Source: Shouchella oshimensis (GTDB lineage Bacteria; Bacillota; Bacilli; Bacillales; Bacillaceae_D). From it: 64,000 nt of DNA. The stretch lies in assembly GCF_002019765.1 (NCBI RefSeq), contig NZ_KV917380.1, positions 3,707,836 through 3,771,835 on the forward strand. The letters are read 5' to 3'. How positions within the stretch are numbered: position 1 is the first letter of the stretch; every line of letters begins with the position of its first letter. The notes below the pieces were generated by a model. The model had not been told where the DNA came from. It worked only from the letters and a program-made list of their open reading frames with translations, and searched no databases. Below are positions 35,786 to 45,272 of this stretch, in pieces. The position numbers were made by a program, and so were the translations under genes.

Positions 35786-37069
35786 TTAAATGACTACTCC
35801 GTTTGTCACAACAAGCTTGCCGTCTTTAAATACTTTGTCTACCATATTGACGCCAACATGATAGTGTAAATACGTATAATTTGGTGCATTCCAAAAGACA
35901 AGATCAGCTTTTTTTCCTGGTTCCAAGCTTCCAACCACCTGTTCTTCCCCGATAGCACTAGCAGCATTTATTGTTGCTGCAGTAAGAACTTCTTTCGGTG
36001 TCATCCCCATGGTTAAGCAAGCTAAGTTCATGACAAATGGCATTGACTCAGTTGGGCTTGATCCTGGATTTCGATCTGTTGATAAGGCCACAGCAACATT
36101 GCCTTCAATCATTTTTCGGGCATTTGCTGGCTTTTCCATTAAAAAAAATGCAGTTGCTGGGAGCAATACACCAATAACACCTTTAGCCGCCATTTTTTCG
36201 ATTCCTTTATCAGACACCTTTAACAAATGATCTGCAGAGATGGCACCAACGTCTGCTGCTAGTTCTGCTCCTCCATACGAAACGATTTCATCAGCATGAA
36301 TTTTCGGAATGAGACCGTGTGCTTTTCCAGCTTCTAAAATGCGCTTAGATTGTTCAGGTGTAAACACGCCCTCTTCACAAAAAACATCATTGAACCGGGC
36401 CAACCCTTCCCTCGCTATGGCAGGAATCATGTTCTCTACAACCATGTCTACAAACGTCTCACGATTCGTTTTGTATTCTTTTGGAACAGCATGTGCACCC
36501 ATAAAGGTTGAAACAATTGTGACAGGGTGAATGGCATTCAAACGTCTTGCTACTACCAGTTGCTTGCGTTCATTTTCTAATGACAGTCCATACCCACTCT
36601 TTGCTTCAATAGTCGTCACACCATGACGCAAGAAGAGATCCAGTCTCTCTTTGGCAACAGCCATCAATTCCTCTTCAGACGCTGCTGCTGTTGCTGACGT
36701 TGTACGATGAATGCCTCCACCGGCATTCATAATGTCCATGTAAGCCGCACCTTTTAAACGCATTTCAAATTCATCTTCACGACTACCTGCAAACACTAAA
36801 TGAGTATGGGGATCAACAAGACCAGGTGTAACAAGATGCTGACTTGCATCAATAAGTGTGACAAGCTTCGTTTGTCCATGGTCACATACCGCTTTCCACA
36901 CCTCTTTATCCGTTCCTATTTTTTTAATTAACCCATTTTCAATCCATATGCCACCATCTTCTATGACTTTCAGATTCTCTTCCATTTCACGTCCCTTTAA
37001 CGGACGACTCGCTTCGTTTGTTACGAGCTGCCGTGCGTGTCGTATAACCATTCGATTCGAATTCATCAT
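35786..37069 (-). CDS. hutI: Imidazolonepropionase HutI
   Basis: This 427-residue amidohydrolase opens the imidazolone ring to N-formimidoyl-glutamate. Metal and substrate motifs are DPHTHLVFAGSREDEFEMR near residues 81-99, IEAKSGYGLSLENE, HADEI and LSTDRNPGSSPTESMPF. It is the first gene of the minus-strand hut operon. A GGAGGGG site precedes the ATG. The divergent promoter region (37070-37188) holds no clear HutP or CcpA element that I can defend. Confidence 0.97.
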   Translation of the reverse strand: MMNSNRMVIRHARQLVTNEASRPLKGREMEENLKVIEDGGIWIENGLIKKIGTDKEVWKAVCDHGQTKLVTLIDASQHLVTPGLVDPHTHLVFAGSREDEFEMRLKGAAYMDIMNAGGGIHRTTSATAAASEEELMAVAKERLDLFLRHGVTTIEAKSGYGLSLENERKQLVVARRLNAIHPVTIVSTFMGAHAVPKEYKTNRETFVDMVVENMIPAIAREGLARFNDVFCEEGVFTPEQSKRILEAGKAHGLIPKIHADEIVSYGGAELAADVGAISADHLLKVSDKGIEKMAAKGVIGVLLPATAFFLMEKPANARKMIEGNVAVALSTDRNPGSSPTESMPFVMNLACLTMGMTPKEVLTAATINAASAIGEEQVVGSLEPGKKADLVFWNAPNYTYLHYHVGVNMVDKVFKDGKLVVTNGVVI

Positions 37070-37188
37070 CTTCCCCTCCTTTACAACAACCTGTAGTCTT
37101 CCTAACCGTACTCTATACAGTTACTTTTCGTGATGAAGCGCTGTTTTCCTTTAATCAGTCCTTTTTATCTTTCTTTTCTAAAAAAGAG

Positions 37189-37241
37189 TTGACGCTTCTT
37201 CGCACTGTCTATATAATTCAAAATGTTAACGTTATCATTTT
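37189..37241 (+). promoter_or_regulatory. Promoter and operator of the LacI-type regulator gene
   Basis: TTGACG (37189-37194) and TATAAT (37212-37217) are 17 bp apart. Starting 2 bp downstream, 37220-37241 is a 22-bp near-palindrome with half sites AAAATGTTAAC and GTTATCATTTT around a central CG. A near-identical palindrome lies at 38247-38268, before the transport genes. The position just after the -10 box suggests autorepression. Confidence 0.8.
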
Positions 37242-37261
37242 GAGTCAGGATTGGTGAAGGA

Positions 37262-38230
37262 ATGGCAAACATGAAAGAAGTCGCAAAGGCAGCAGGTGTC
37301 TCCACAATCACTGTATCAAGAGTGATTAACACACCAGAACTTGTAAAAGAAAAAACGAGAGAAAAAGTTCTAAAAGTAATAGGAGAACTACACTATCAAG
37401 GAAATCAAGCAGCTAAAGCGCTTGTTACAAAGAAAACCCGAGTCATACATATCTTTATTTCACAGGACATACAATTGACCAATCCTTTTGCAATGAACTT
37501 TTTAGCCGGCGTTAGTGACGAATTAAGCAAGCAACATTATTCTTTTTTAGTTCGACGAGAATGGGATTATCCATACAAGTGTGATGGGATCATTGCAATG
37601 AGTGTAACAGCCGATCAAGAAGCACTGCTAGACGAAAAGTTCGATGTGCCAACTGTCTTATTTGGACATTCATTACCTACTTATGATTGGGTGGATGTCG
37701 ATAACTACCAAGGCGCATACGAAATGGTTACGTATTTAATTAAGCTCGGTCATAAAGACATTGGTTTAATCGTTATTAACGAAAACAGACAATTCGTATC
37801 TGATCGAATTAACGGCTATAAGCAAGCATTACTTGACAATGGTATTTCGTTTTCTTCAGATAAAATAGAGTTTGCTGAAAACAAAGAAGATATCGGTTAT
37901 CTAAAAACCATTGAGTTGTTTGAGCGTACTCACATGACTGCTTTATTTTGTATGAGCGATGAGCTAGCTCTTGGAGCCATTCGAGCCGCACGCTTATTAA
38001 AGAAAAACGTACCCCATGATTTGTCTATCGCAGGCTTTGACGGATTAGGCTATGAGCTTTTAACAGATCCAAAAATTACAACGATCCATCAGCCTGTATA
38101 CGAAGTCGGGAAAGAACTTGCCACTATCCTTTTGCAACGTATTGATTCACCTGATGTAGCACTTACACAAAAAATGCTTAGCCCTGTTCTACGTGTGAAT
38201 AACTCTGTATTTCAAGCCATTCATTCTTGA
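37262..38230 (+). CDS. LacI-family regulator of the glycoside operon
   Basis: This 322-residue repressor has an N-terminal helix-turn-helix (MKEVAKAAGVSTITVSRVINTPELV) and a sugar-binding sensor domain (LGHKDIGLIVINENRQFVSDR, LFCMSDELALGAIRAA, DLSIAGFDGLGYELL). The gene is followed by ABC permeases, a binding protein and a GH2 hydrolase in the same direction. Matching palindromes before this gene and before the permeases point to local control. GAAGGA abuts the ATG at 37262, so initiation at the ATG at 37271 is also possible. The inducer is unknown. Confidence 0.93.
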   Translation: MANMKEVAKAAGVSTITVSRVINTPELVKEKTREKVLKVIGELHYQGNQAAKALVTKKTRVIHIFISQDIQLTNPFAMNFLAGVSDELSKQHYSFLVRREWDYPYKCDGIIAMSVTADQEALLDEKFDVPTVLFGHSLPTYDWVDVDNYQGAYEMVTYLIKLGHKDIGLIVINENRQFVSDRINGYKQALLDNGISFSSDKIEFAENKEDIGYLKTIELFERTHMTALFCMSDELALGAIRAARLLKKNVPHDLSIAGFDGLGYELLTDPKITTIHQPVYEVGKELATILLQRIDSPDVALTQKMLSPVLRVNNSVFQAIHS

Positions 38231-38246
38231 AAGCAGATTTTTGTTC

Positions 38247-38284
38247 AAAATGATAACGTTAACATTATGTTGAAAGCGCTTTTA
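38247..38284 (+). promoter_or_regulatory. Second LacI-type operator and adjacent cre-like site
   Basis: The palindrome 38247-38268 has half sites AAAATGATAAC and GTTAACATTAT, mirroring the one at 37220-37241. At 38271-38284, TGAAAGCGCTTTTA matches 13 of 14 positions of the CcpA cre consensus TGWAANCGNTNWCA. Together they suggest specific induction plus carbon catabolite repression of the downstream transport and GH2 genes. Confidence 0.7.
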
Positions 38285-38309
38285 TAAAGAGGGGGAGGAC
38301 TGACTTACA

Positions 38310-39227
38310 TTGAAAGCGAAACCTAATTTTTTCAAACGATACAAACAGCAACTACCGCTCCAACTTATGGTTATACCTGGTGTTATTTTTATGATTATTT
38401 TTACGTACATTCCCATCTATGGAATTGTCGTCGCGTTTAAAAGCTTCTCGGTTACAGACACGATCTCTTCTGCACCATGGGTAGGCTTAAACAATTTTAA
38501 AATTGCCTTCAGTGATCCGTTTTTTTGGAGTGCTGTTCGTAATACGTTAGCCATCAGCTTTCTTAAGCTGCTTATTGGATTTACGGCACCTATTCTTTTG
38601 GCCATATTAATCTTTGAATTAAAAGCTGGCTTATTTAAGCGATCGGTTCAGACAATCTCGTATCTCCCTCATTTTTTATCATGGATCGTTGTTGGAGGTA
38701 TGTTAACAAGCTGGCTTTCTACAACAGGTCTGTTAAACAGTTTTTTAATGACCATTGGCATCCTTGATGAACCGCGGAACTTTCTTGTTGAAGCCCAAAG
38801 CTACTGGATGATTGCTGTTTTGTCCGATGTATGGAAAAGCGTTGGCTGGGGGACGATCATTTACCTTGCTACAATGGCAAGCATTGATCCAACCTATTAT
38901 GAAGCTGCAAAAATTGACGGCGCCACAAAGCTCCAGCAAATTCGGCACATTACCCTTCCACTGATGTCCTTTATTATCGCGCTTATGTTCGTTTTAGCTG
39001 TTGGTGGCTTGCTTGGCTCCAACTTAGATCAAACACTTGTGTTAATTAATCCGTTAAATGCTTCTCGTGCAGAGGTGATTGATTCCTATGTCTACAAGAT
39101 TGGTCTTGTACAAGGTGATTTCTCTTATGCCACAGCAGTTGGTTTAGCGATTTCCATTATCTCTCTCATCCTCGTTATCATTACACATAAGATCACGAAA
39201 AAGCTTAACAACCGTTCTATTTTTTAA
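38310..39227 (+). CDS. ABC sugar transporter permease 1 (LplB-like)
   Basis: This 305-residue permease has six membrane helices and the EAA loop YYEAAKIDGATKLQQIRHITLPLM near residues 190-215. The start RYKQQLPLQLMVIPGVIFMIIFTYIPIYGIVVAFKSF is typical of LplB-type permeases for complex oligosaccharides. It begins with TTG behind GGGGGAGG. With the next permease and the lipoprotein it forms an importer. No ATPase gene is present; in Bacillus such systems share MsmX, and I infer the same here. Confidence 0.92.
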   Translation: MKAKPNFFKRYKQQLPLQLMVIPGVIFMIIFTYIPIYGIVVAFKSFSVTDTISSAPWVGLNNFKIAFSDPFFWSAVRNTLAISFLKLLIGFTAPILLAILIFELKAGLFKRSVQTISYLPHFLSWIVVGGMLTSWLSTTGLLNSFLMTIGILDEPRNFLVEAQSYWMIAVLSDVWKSVGWGTIIYLATMASIDPTYYEAAKIDGATKLQQIRHITLPLMSFIIALMFVLAVGGLLGSNLDQTLVLINPLNASRAEVIDSYVYKIGLVQGDFSYATAVGLAISIISLILVIITHKITKKLNNRSIF

Positions 39228-39242
39228 AAGGAGGCATGCGCT

Positions 39243-40163
39243 ATGGCTGTTTTACAACCTAAATCTAACGTACCGACTAACCGTAACAAACCAGCCGGAA
39301 TTAAAGAGAACCGTCTGTTTAATACACTGAACGTTCTTTTTATGATCGTCTTTACAACAATTATTATCTTCCCAATTTGGGATGTTATTGTTGGCTCTTT
39401 TAGCAGCTCTGCCTCCGTCGCAACGCCAGGGATTCGTTTATGGCCAGAGCAGTTTTCTCTAGATGCTTATCGGGTTGTCTTTAATGACCCAAGCATTTGG
39501 AACGCTTTCCTTATCTCTGTACTAAAAACCGTTATCGGTGTGACCACCTCAGTCTTTTTTACAGCGATGGTCGCCTATGCTATGAGTAAACAAGACCTCA
39601 TTGGACGAAAGATCTTTATTGCTCTTGGTGTAGGGACGATGTTTTTCAGTGGCGGCATGATTCCAATCTATTTACTTATGCGTTCGTTGGGGTTACTTGA
39701 CAACTTTTTAGTCTACATTATTCCTGCGCTTTTTAGTTTTTACAATATGCTGATCCTTATGAACTTTTTCAGAGAGATTCCGACTTCATTAGAGGAATCA
39801 GCGCGAATCGATGGTGCGGGTGTGTGGCGCATTTTCTTGCAAATCATCTTACCGCTATCAACACCAGTGCTAGCTGTTATTGCTCTTTTTAATGGTGTTT
39901 ACCAATGGAATGACTTTATGACCGCTCGATTGTACATTACGAATGAAGCGCTGTATCCGATTCAAATGAAGCTATACGAAATTATTGTCCAGCAACAAGC
40001 AGCTAATATGCAAAATGTTGTCGGATCAGTCATTATCCCGACATCCTCCCAGACCATTCAACTTGCAACAATTGTTGTCGCTACCGTCCCAATTGTGTTG
40101 GTTTATCCGTTTTTACAACGGTTTTTAATATCTGGAATGATGATTGGAGCAGTAAAAGAATAG
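39243..40163 (+). CDS. ABC sugar transporter permease 2 (YtcP-like)
   Basis: This 306-residue CUT1-type permease has six helices and the EAA-type loop LEESARIDGAGVWRIFLQIILPLSTPVLAVIALF near residues 183-215. It also has GGMIPIYLLMRSLGLLDNFLVYIIPALFSFYNM, characteristic of YtcP relatives. It pairs with the upstream permease, 15 bp away, preceded by AAGGAGG. It should transport the saccharide delivered by the lipoprotein at 40195. Confidence 0.93.
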   Translation: MAVLQPKSNVPTNRNKPAGIKENRLFNTLNVLFMIVFTTIIIFPIWDVIVGSFSSSASVATPGIRLWPEQFSLDAYRVVFNDPSIWNAFLISVLKTVIGVTTSVFFTAMVAYAMSKQDLIGRKIFIALGVGTMFFSGGMIPIYLLMRSLGLLDNFLVYIIPALFSFYNMLILMNFFREIPTSLEESARIDGAGVWRIFLQIILPLSTPVLAVIALFNGVYQWNDFMTARLYITNEALYPIQMKLYEIIVQQQAANMQNVVGSVIIPTSSQTIQLATIVVATVPIVLVYPFLQRFLISGMMIGAVKE

Positions 40164-40194
40164 TCATGTTTCATTACTAAAGGAGGCGTTTTTG

Positions 40195-41808
40195 TTGAAA
40201 AAAAAGGTACTAGGATTCATGTCAATCGTTGGTGTCGTTATGATCGCTGGTTGTAGTAGCTCAGGTGCGGAAGTGTCAATCGAAGACTTAGAAGAGGCTC
40301 GTTACAAGATTGATCCGAATACACCAGCCTGGCAAGTCGATGATGAAGAAAATGTTGCATTAACGTGGTATGTGAATGCTGAATGGTTTGATCGTGGTTT
40401 CGGAGAGGATGTCATCACAAAAAAGCTGAAGGAAGATTTGAATCTCGATATTACCTTTGTAACTGGTGATGACTCAAACTTAAATACACTCTTTTCTGGT
40501 GGCGACTTGCCTGACTTGATTACCATTTTTGATGGTCAGTCACAAGCGGCATTACGTGCTCCCACATGGGCATTACCACTAAGAGAGCTTGCTGATCAAT
40601 ATGACCCTTATTTCCATCAAGTAGCACAAGAGCAAACTCTTGATTGGTATCAACTTGAAGACGGATTTACGTATGGTTATCCGAGTTACTCTAATACAAT
40701 TGACGATTATCAAGCAGACATTATTCCTGGATCAGATGCGTTCATTATTCGAGAAGATATTTATGAGGCGCTAGGAGAACCAGACTTGTCCACACCGGAA
40801 CAGTTTATAAACAGCTTACAGCAAATGAAAGAAGCATTTCCTGATGTTGTTCCTTTTGCTTTCAGAGGATTCGGTTCCGATGGTGATGTCGGCTCAATCG
40901 GTGACACGTTTCAAAATCATCTCGGTGTTCCCATTGCAGATGAAAACAGTGATTGGTATAACCGAAACTTAGACGATAGCTACCTAGAATGGATTCGCAC
41001 ATTTAACGAAGCCTATCAACTCGGTTTAATTAGCGATGATAATTTCTCTGATGACAATACTATTTTTGAAGAAAAAGTGGAGCGTGGTCAATACGGCTCT
41101 GTTTTCGCAAGCGGCATTGCTCAATTATCCGGCTCCTTGCAAACCAATGTAGCTCGAGATCCTGACCAAAGATATATAGCGGTTGATGGCCCGAAGAATT
41201 CAAATGGGAATGAACCAACTTTAAATCAAGCTGGTCTTTCAGGTTGGACAGTAACCTATATTACAAACAAAGTGTCGGACCCCCAAAAAGCGATTCAGTT
41301 ATTTACGTACCTTTTAAGTGATGAAGGACAATACTTAACAACATTTGGTGTTGAAGGCGAAACGTTTGACTTTAATGAGAATGGAAAAGCGGTGTTGCAT
41401 GAGGATGTGTTGCAAATGAGAAATGACAATCCCGAAGAATACAAAAAGTCCTATCGCTTAGGTGAGTTTTGGTTTTTCGGACATGATGGATTCGCGCTAG
41501 AGCATGGTGAGAACGAAGCGTCTGTCGCAGTTGATCAAATTCAGAAATGGACAAAAGGAAAGCTTAAGCCACAATTTCTTATTGAAAACATCAATCCAGA
41601 CCAAGGAACTGCTGAGGCACGCTCGTTAGTGAATATTGATTCTACTTGGGCGACTACTTTAGCAAGTATGATTCGGGCAAAAGACGATCGTGAGTTCGAC
41701 CGCCTCATTGATGAGTATGAAACATTTCTCGAAACAAATAATTTCGCTGCTGTCGAAGCCATTCGTAATGAAAAAATGAATGAGAATCGAGAGAAACTCG
41801 GTTTATAA
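40195..41808 (+). CDS. Extracellular sugar-binding lipoprotein (LipO/YtcQ-like)
   Basis: This protein of about 537 residues has a short signal peptide ending in the lipobox MIAGC near residue 19. The mature protein is acidic and large, as in the LplA/LipO/YtcQ class of family-1 binding proteins (YVNAEWFDRGFGEDVITKKL, SGGDLPDLITIFDG, LSGWTVTYITNKVSDPQKAIQLFTYLLSDEGQ). It captures oligosaccharide outside the membrane. The start is the second of two TTG codons, 8 nt after AGGAGG. A terminator follows, separating it partly from the GH2 gene. Confidence 0.92.
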   Translation: MKKKVLGFMSIVGVVMIAGCSSSGAEVSIEDLEEARYKIDPNTPAWQVDDEENVALTWYVNAEWFDRGFGEDVITKKLKEDLNLDITFVTGDDSNLNTLFSGGDLPDLITIFDGQSQAALRAPTWALPLRELADQYDPYFHQVAQEQTLDWYQLEDGFTYGYPSYSNTIDDYQADIIPGSDAFIIREDIYEALGEPDLSTPEQFINSLQQMKEAFPDVVPFAFRGFGSDGDVGSIGDTFQNHLGVPIADENSDWYNRNLDDSYLEWIRTFNEAYQLGLISDDNFSDDNTIFEEKVERGQYGSVFASGIAQLSGSLQTNVARDPDQRYIAVDGPKNSNGNEPTLNQAGLSGWTVTYITNKVSDPQKAIQLFTYLLSDEGQYLTTFGVEGETFDFNENGKAVLHEDVLQMRNDNPEEYKKSYRLGEFWFFGHDGFALEHGENEASVAVDQIQKWTKGKLKPQFLIENINPDQGTAEARSLVNIDSTWATTLASMIRAKDDREFDRLIDEYETFLETNNFAAVEAIRNEKMNENREKLGL

Positions 41809-41812
41809 CCTT

Positions 41813-41840
41813 AAAAGCGGGCTATCCTGCCCGCTTTTTT
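41813..41840 (+). terminator. Terminator between the binding protein and GH2 genes
   Basis: AAAAGCGGGC pairs with GCCCGCTTTT around TATCCT, followed by further T residues. It may reduce but need not abolish transcription into the GH2 gene. Confidence 0.85.
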
Positions 41841-41862
41841 CACAACGAAGGAGTGTTTCACG

Positions 41863-44157
41863 ATGAATCAACAGTACATAGAAGGCACTGTAACAAGTAC
41901 GCTTTCATTTAAAGATCAAATTCCTTATCAATCGAATATGGTTTATCCGTCTTTCGATCCTCAAGATCGGGTAACGTTCTCACTTGCTGGTGAATGGAAA
42001 AAACTGCGTTTTCGTGCGGATCATAACTGGTCCATGCATGCTCGCACCAAAGACTGGATTGCGAAAACCGAACAAGACGGATTTACTTCATGTTCGTACA
42101 ATGATGAATCATGGGAAGCGAAAACTTTGCCAGCACCTGAAAATCATTTAACCGGCAAAGAGGAGGTACATGCTGCAGAGACCTATGAAGATGGCGTGTG
42201 GTATCGTAAAACCATTCACTGGCCAGAGGCTTATGCAGAACAAGTCGTTACCTTAAAATGTTTAGGTGTTTCGTATATTAGTGATTTTTGGATCAATGAA
42301 TCATACGTTGGCTATCATGAAGGTGGATTCACGCCATTTGCATTTGATGTGTCTGCCTTATTAAAACCAGGAGAAAATCTCATTGCTGTGCGCATTGATA
42401 ATCCACCATGGACAACAAGACTTGATACCGTTCCAGCTGTAAACAACGATTTTTTCAATTACACCGGCATTATTCAAGATCTTTATTTAGAGGTTGTTCC
42501 AAGTTTATACATTTCAAGGGTTGATGTGGTTCCTCTTACTTTGCAAGGGAAACTGCAAATGGACTATGTACTAGAAAATCGCTCAAGTGAATCGGTAACA
42601 GCATTCATAAAACCACGGTTTTTCACAACAGATTTTCAATCACCTAACTGGTTGAAGAGTCCAAAAGCAAAAAGTATATGCGAAGAGGAAGTACATGTGC
42701 CAACTGCCCAAGGGACAACAGTCACCCTTGCTTCCGGGGAAAGCAAAAAAATAAAAGAGATGGCCACAATCCCACACCCACAGCTTTGGAGCATTCGTGA
42801 ACCCCATTTATATGTGTTAGGTCTTCAGCTTTACCACGATGATGCTCTCATTGATTCGTTTTACACTCAGTTTGGCTTTCGTACACTGGCAACCGATGGG
42901 CCTCGTATCAAGTTAAATGACCAATCTGTTTTTTTTGCTGGTGTGGCTCGACATGAAGAGTGGCCAGAATACGGGCGAACAGCCTCATGGGAACGAATTG
43001 TGGACGATGTAACGATTCTTTCTTCTTTACACGTTAATTTAGTTCGGACCGCTCACTACCCAAACCACATTGAAACCTTTATTGCTTTGGATCGATTTGG
43101 TTTACCAAGTATGGCGGAAATTCCTTTATGGCAATTTGAAACCGCCCATTACGAAGCGCAAGAAAGAAGGGGCATTTCCTATCAGATGTGGAGAGAAATG
43201 ATCTTTTCCAGCTATAACCGTCCTTCTATTGCCATGTGGAGTACTCAAAACGAATCAAAAGATGTTACGCTTCGAAAACAATATAATGAAGCATTGGTTC
43301 ATGAAACGAAAACCAATTACCCTGATGGAAGATTGTTGACACAAAGCTCAGCAGCAGATCAGCCTGGATTTCATGATCCTACTATGGAGCCTCTAGATGT
43401 AGCGGGATGGACGATGTATTTTGGTATTTTTCACGGAAGTACACCTTATGAAGGAACAAAGCATTTCATTGAGCAGGCACACCAAGCGTGGCCCGATAAG
43501 CCTATTATGAATACGGAATATGGGATCTGGAGCAATGCGGATCGAAGTTATATTGAAAAACAAGTGGAAATCTATCAAGATGTTCAGCTCGCTTTATTAG
43601 AAAAGGCAACGGTTACGCCAGGTGGTGAGCACAATCCCAACGGATATGTTGCCACAATCGACTACTGGACTGCTTTTGACTGGTACGTGAACCATAATCA
43701 ATTCTACCAAACGATGGGAATCTTCCATATGGATCGATTAGCTAAAAAGCCCCTTTATGATCATTTTGTACATGATCATCAACGGTTATTGCAGCAAACG
43801 AATGGCTTTGCCTCTAAAGAAGGGATTCCTTCAAAACCACTACCTATCACCATTGAACAAACGAATGACGTACAACAAACATTACGATTGCAGGAAAAAG
43901 AAGATCTGACCAGTGCCAACTATTTAATCGTTCATGTCAGCCATTTTTCACAATCTGATCCTGTTACCATCCATTTGCACGGGGACGAAGATGAATCGAG
44001 CTTTATAACGTATACCCTTGAAGAATACACAGTCATTCCATTATGGCGTTTTGATTCTGACGTACGAAAAGGAGTACAGTTCATTTCAATCACTCATACC
44101 AAAGGACAATCAATTACCATTAAGGGACTCTATCGAAGCCATACTGGGACGCTGTAA
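41863..44157 (+). CDS. Glycoside hydrolase family 2 enzyme
   Basis: This 764-residue cytosolic enzyme lacks a signal peptide. A jelly-roll domain covers roughly residues 30-215, an immunoglobulin-like domain 215-345, and the TIM barrel about 350-640, with a C-terminal extra domain. The barrel motif GVARHEEWPEYGR is family-typical. The acid/base is Glu464 in STQNESK and the nucleophile is Glu552 in NTEYGIW. Family members are beta-galactosidases, glucuronidases and mannosidases; I cannot choose. The adjacent hexuronate genes make a uronic-acid glycoside attractive, but this is inference. GAAGGAG precedes the ATG. Confidence 0.92.
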   Translation: MNQQYIEGTVTSTLSFKDQIPYQSNMVYPSFDPQDRVTFSLAGEWKKLRFRADHNWSMHARTKDWIAKTEQDGFTSCSYNDESWEAKTLPAPENHLTGKEEVHAAETYEDGVWYRKTIHWPEAYAEQVVTLKCLGVSYISDFWINESYVGYHEGGFTPFAFDVSALLKPGENLIAVRIDNPPWTTRLDTVPAVNNDFFNYTGIIQDLYLEVVPSLYISRVDVVPLTLQGKLQMDYVLENRSSESVTAFIKPRFFTTDFQSPNWLKSPKAKSICEEEVHVPTAQGTTVTLASGESKKIKEMATIPHPQLWSIREPHLYVLGLQLYHDDALIDSFYTQFGFRTLATDGPRIKLNDQSVFFAGVARHEEWPEYGRTASWERIVDDVTILSSLHVNLVRTAHYPNHIETFIALDRFGLPSMAEIPLWQFETAHYEAQERRGISYQMWREMIFSSYNRPSIAMWSTQNESKDVTLRKQYNEALVHETKTNYPDGRLLTQSSAADQPGFHDPTMEPLDVAGWTMYFGIFHGSTPYEGTKHFIEQAHQAWPDKPIMNTEYGIWSNADRSYIEKQVEIYQDVQLALLEKATVTPGGEHNPNGYVATIDYWTAFDWYVNHNQFYQTMGIFHMDRLAKKPLYDHFVHDHQRLLQQTNGFASKEGIPSKPLPITIEQTNDVQQTLRLQEKEDLTSANYLIVHVSHFSQSDPVTIHLHGDEDESSFITYTLEEYTVIPLWRFDSDVRKGVQFISITHTKGQSITIKGLYRSHTGTL

Positions 44158-44176
44158 GCCTTTCAACTCACTTAAT

Positions 44177-44216
44177 AAAAACCTAGTTGCTTCTGTGAAG
44201 CAACTAGGTTTTCTTT
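44177..44216. terminator. Bidirectional terminator after the GH2 gene
   Basis: AAAACCTAGTTGCTT pairs perfectly with AAGCAACTAGGTTTT around CTGTG. The stem has A and T runs on both sides and separates two convergent operons. Confidence 0.9.
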
Positions 44217-44219
44217 GCA

Positions 44220-45272
44220 TTATAGTTCGACAGGCTTCTTTTGTGCTGAGGCTTGATAGATGCCTTCTAGTATTTTCATAATCTCTAAACCATCCTCTAC
44301 TGGTGCAGGAGACGGTCCCCCAGTTATGCAAGCTTCTACGAAAGCATCAATTTGCTTTTGAAAGGCATTGTCAAAATCAAAGCTGCGGTGATCAATTTGT
44401 GGCTCGACATTTAAAATCGTGTCGTTTTCTTCCATGACAAGCAAAAGCTCCGGCTCAAGCTCTGCTCCACCTTTTGTTCCAAAGATTTGCATACCAAGCT
44501 GATCCTTTTTTGTGTGCAATGAATACGATACATCCACCATTAATGAGCTACCATTCTCAAACGTAATTAATGCATTGGCTAAGTCTTCAACTGTATTTAG
44601 GGACGCATCATAATCCGCTGTTTTATAAAACGATAGATTTTTTACATTACTTCGATTACCTAGCTGATCATAAACATGTCCTGTTATGGATTTTACTTTT
44701 GGGCGTCCCATTAAGTACCAACAACTATCAATAATATGAACCCCTAAATCAATAATTGGTCCACCTCCAGAACGTTCTTTATCAGCAAACCAGCCACCAG
44801 GATTACCAAGCCTTCTTAGCAATGAAGCTTTCGCATAATAAATATCGCCAAGCTTGCCGTCATCAATAAAGGTTTTAAGCACTTGCGCATTCGTTCCAAA
44901 TCGCCTCACATAACCGACTTGTAACGTTTTTCCGGTTTCTTTTACAGCTTCTTGAACCTTTTCTGCTTCTTGTACAGTTATTGAAATTGGCTTTTCAACG
45001 AGTACATGCTTACCTGCTCGCAAGGCCCGTATTGCTAAATCCGCATGAGTTCGATTCCACGTACAAATGCTTACGCCGTCCACTTCTGGATGATTAAACA
45101 CTTCTTCAGGATCTGTAAATACATGCTTCACACGATAATGAGTCGCTTTTTCTTGGGCACGACTTTCATTTTGATCACATAAACCATACAACTCCACTTG
45201 CTCATTCTGTATGTATGATTTTATATGCATTTCAGATATTGAACCTAATCCGATAACAACTACTTTCATCAT
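44220..45272 (-). CDS. Gfo/Idh/MocA-family oxidoreductase
   Basis: This protein of about 350 residues binds NAD(P) through MKVVVIGLGSISEMHIKSY at its start and has the family signature HVLVEKPISITVQEAEKV near residues 90-110. GGGPIIDLGVHIIDSCWYLMG near residue 180 supplies the catalytic His and Asp. Members oxidise sugars or inositols. It overlaps the upstream TIM-barrel gene (shared TAATGATG), so the two act together. The longer start at 45302 lies within that gene; I use the ATG at 45272 (a second ATG follows at once). Its substrate probably derives from the neighbouring GH2 pathway. Confidence 0.9.
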   Translation of the reverse strand: MMKVVVIGLGSISEMHIKSYIQNEQVELYGLCDQNESRAQEKATHYRVKHVFTDPEEVFNHPEVDGVSICTWNRTHADLAIRALRAGKHVLVEKPISITVQEAEKVQEAVKETGKTLQVGYVRRFGTNAQVLKTFIDDGKLGDIYYAKASLLRRLGNPGGWFADKERSGGGPIIDLGVHIIDSCWYLMGRPKVKSITGHVYDQLGNRSNVKNLSFYKTADYDASLNTVEDLANALITFENGSSLMVDVSYSLHTKKDQLGMQIFGTKGGAELEPELLLVMEENDTILNVEPQIDHRSFDFDNAFQKQIDAFVEACITGGPSPAPVEDGLEIMKILEGIYQASAQKKPVEL

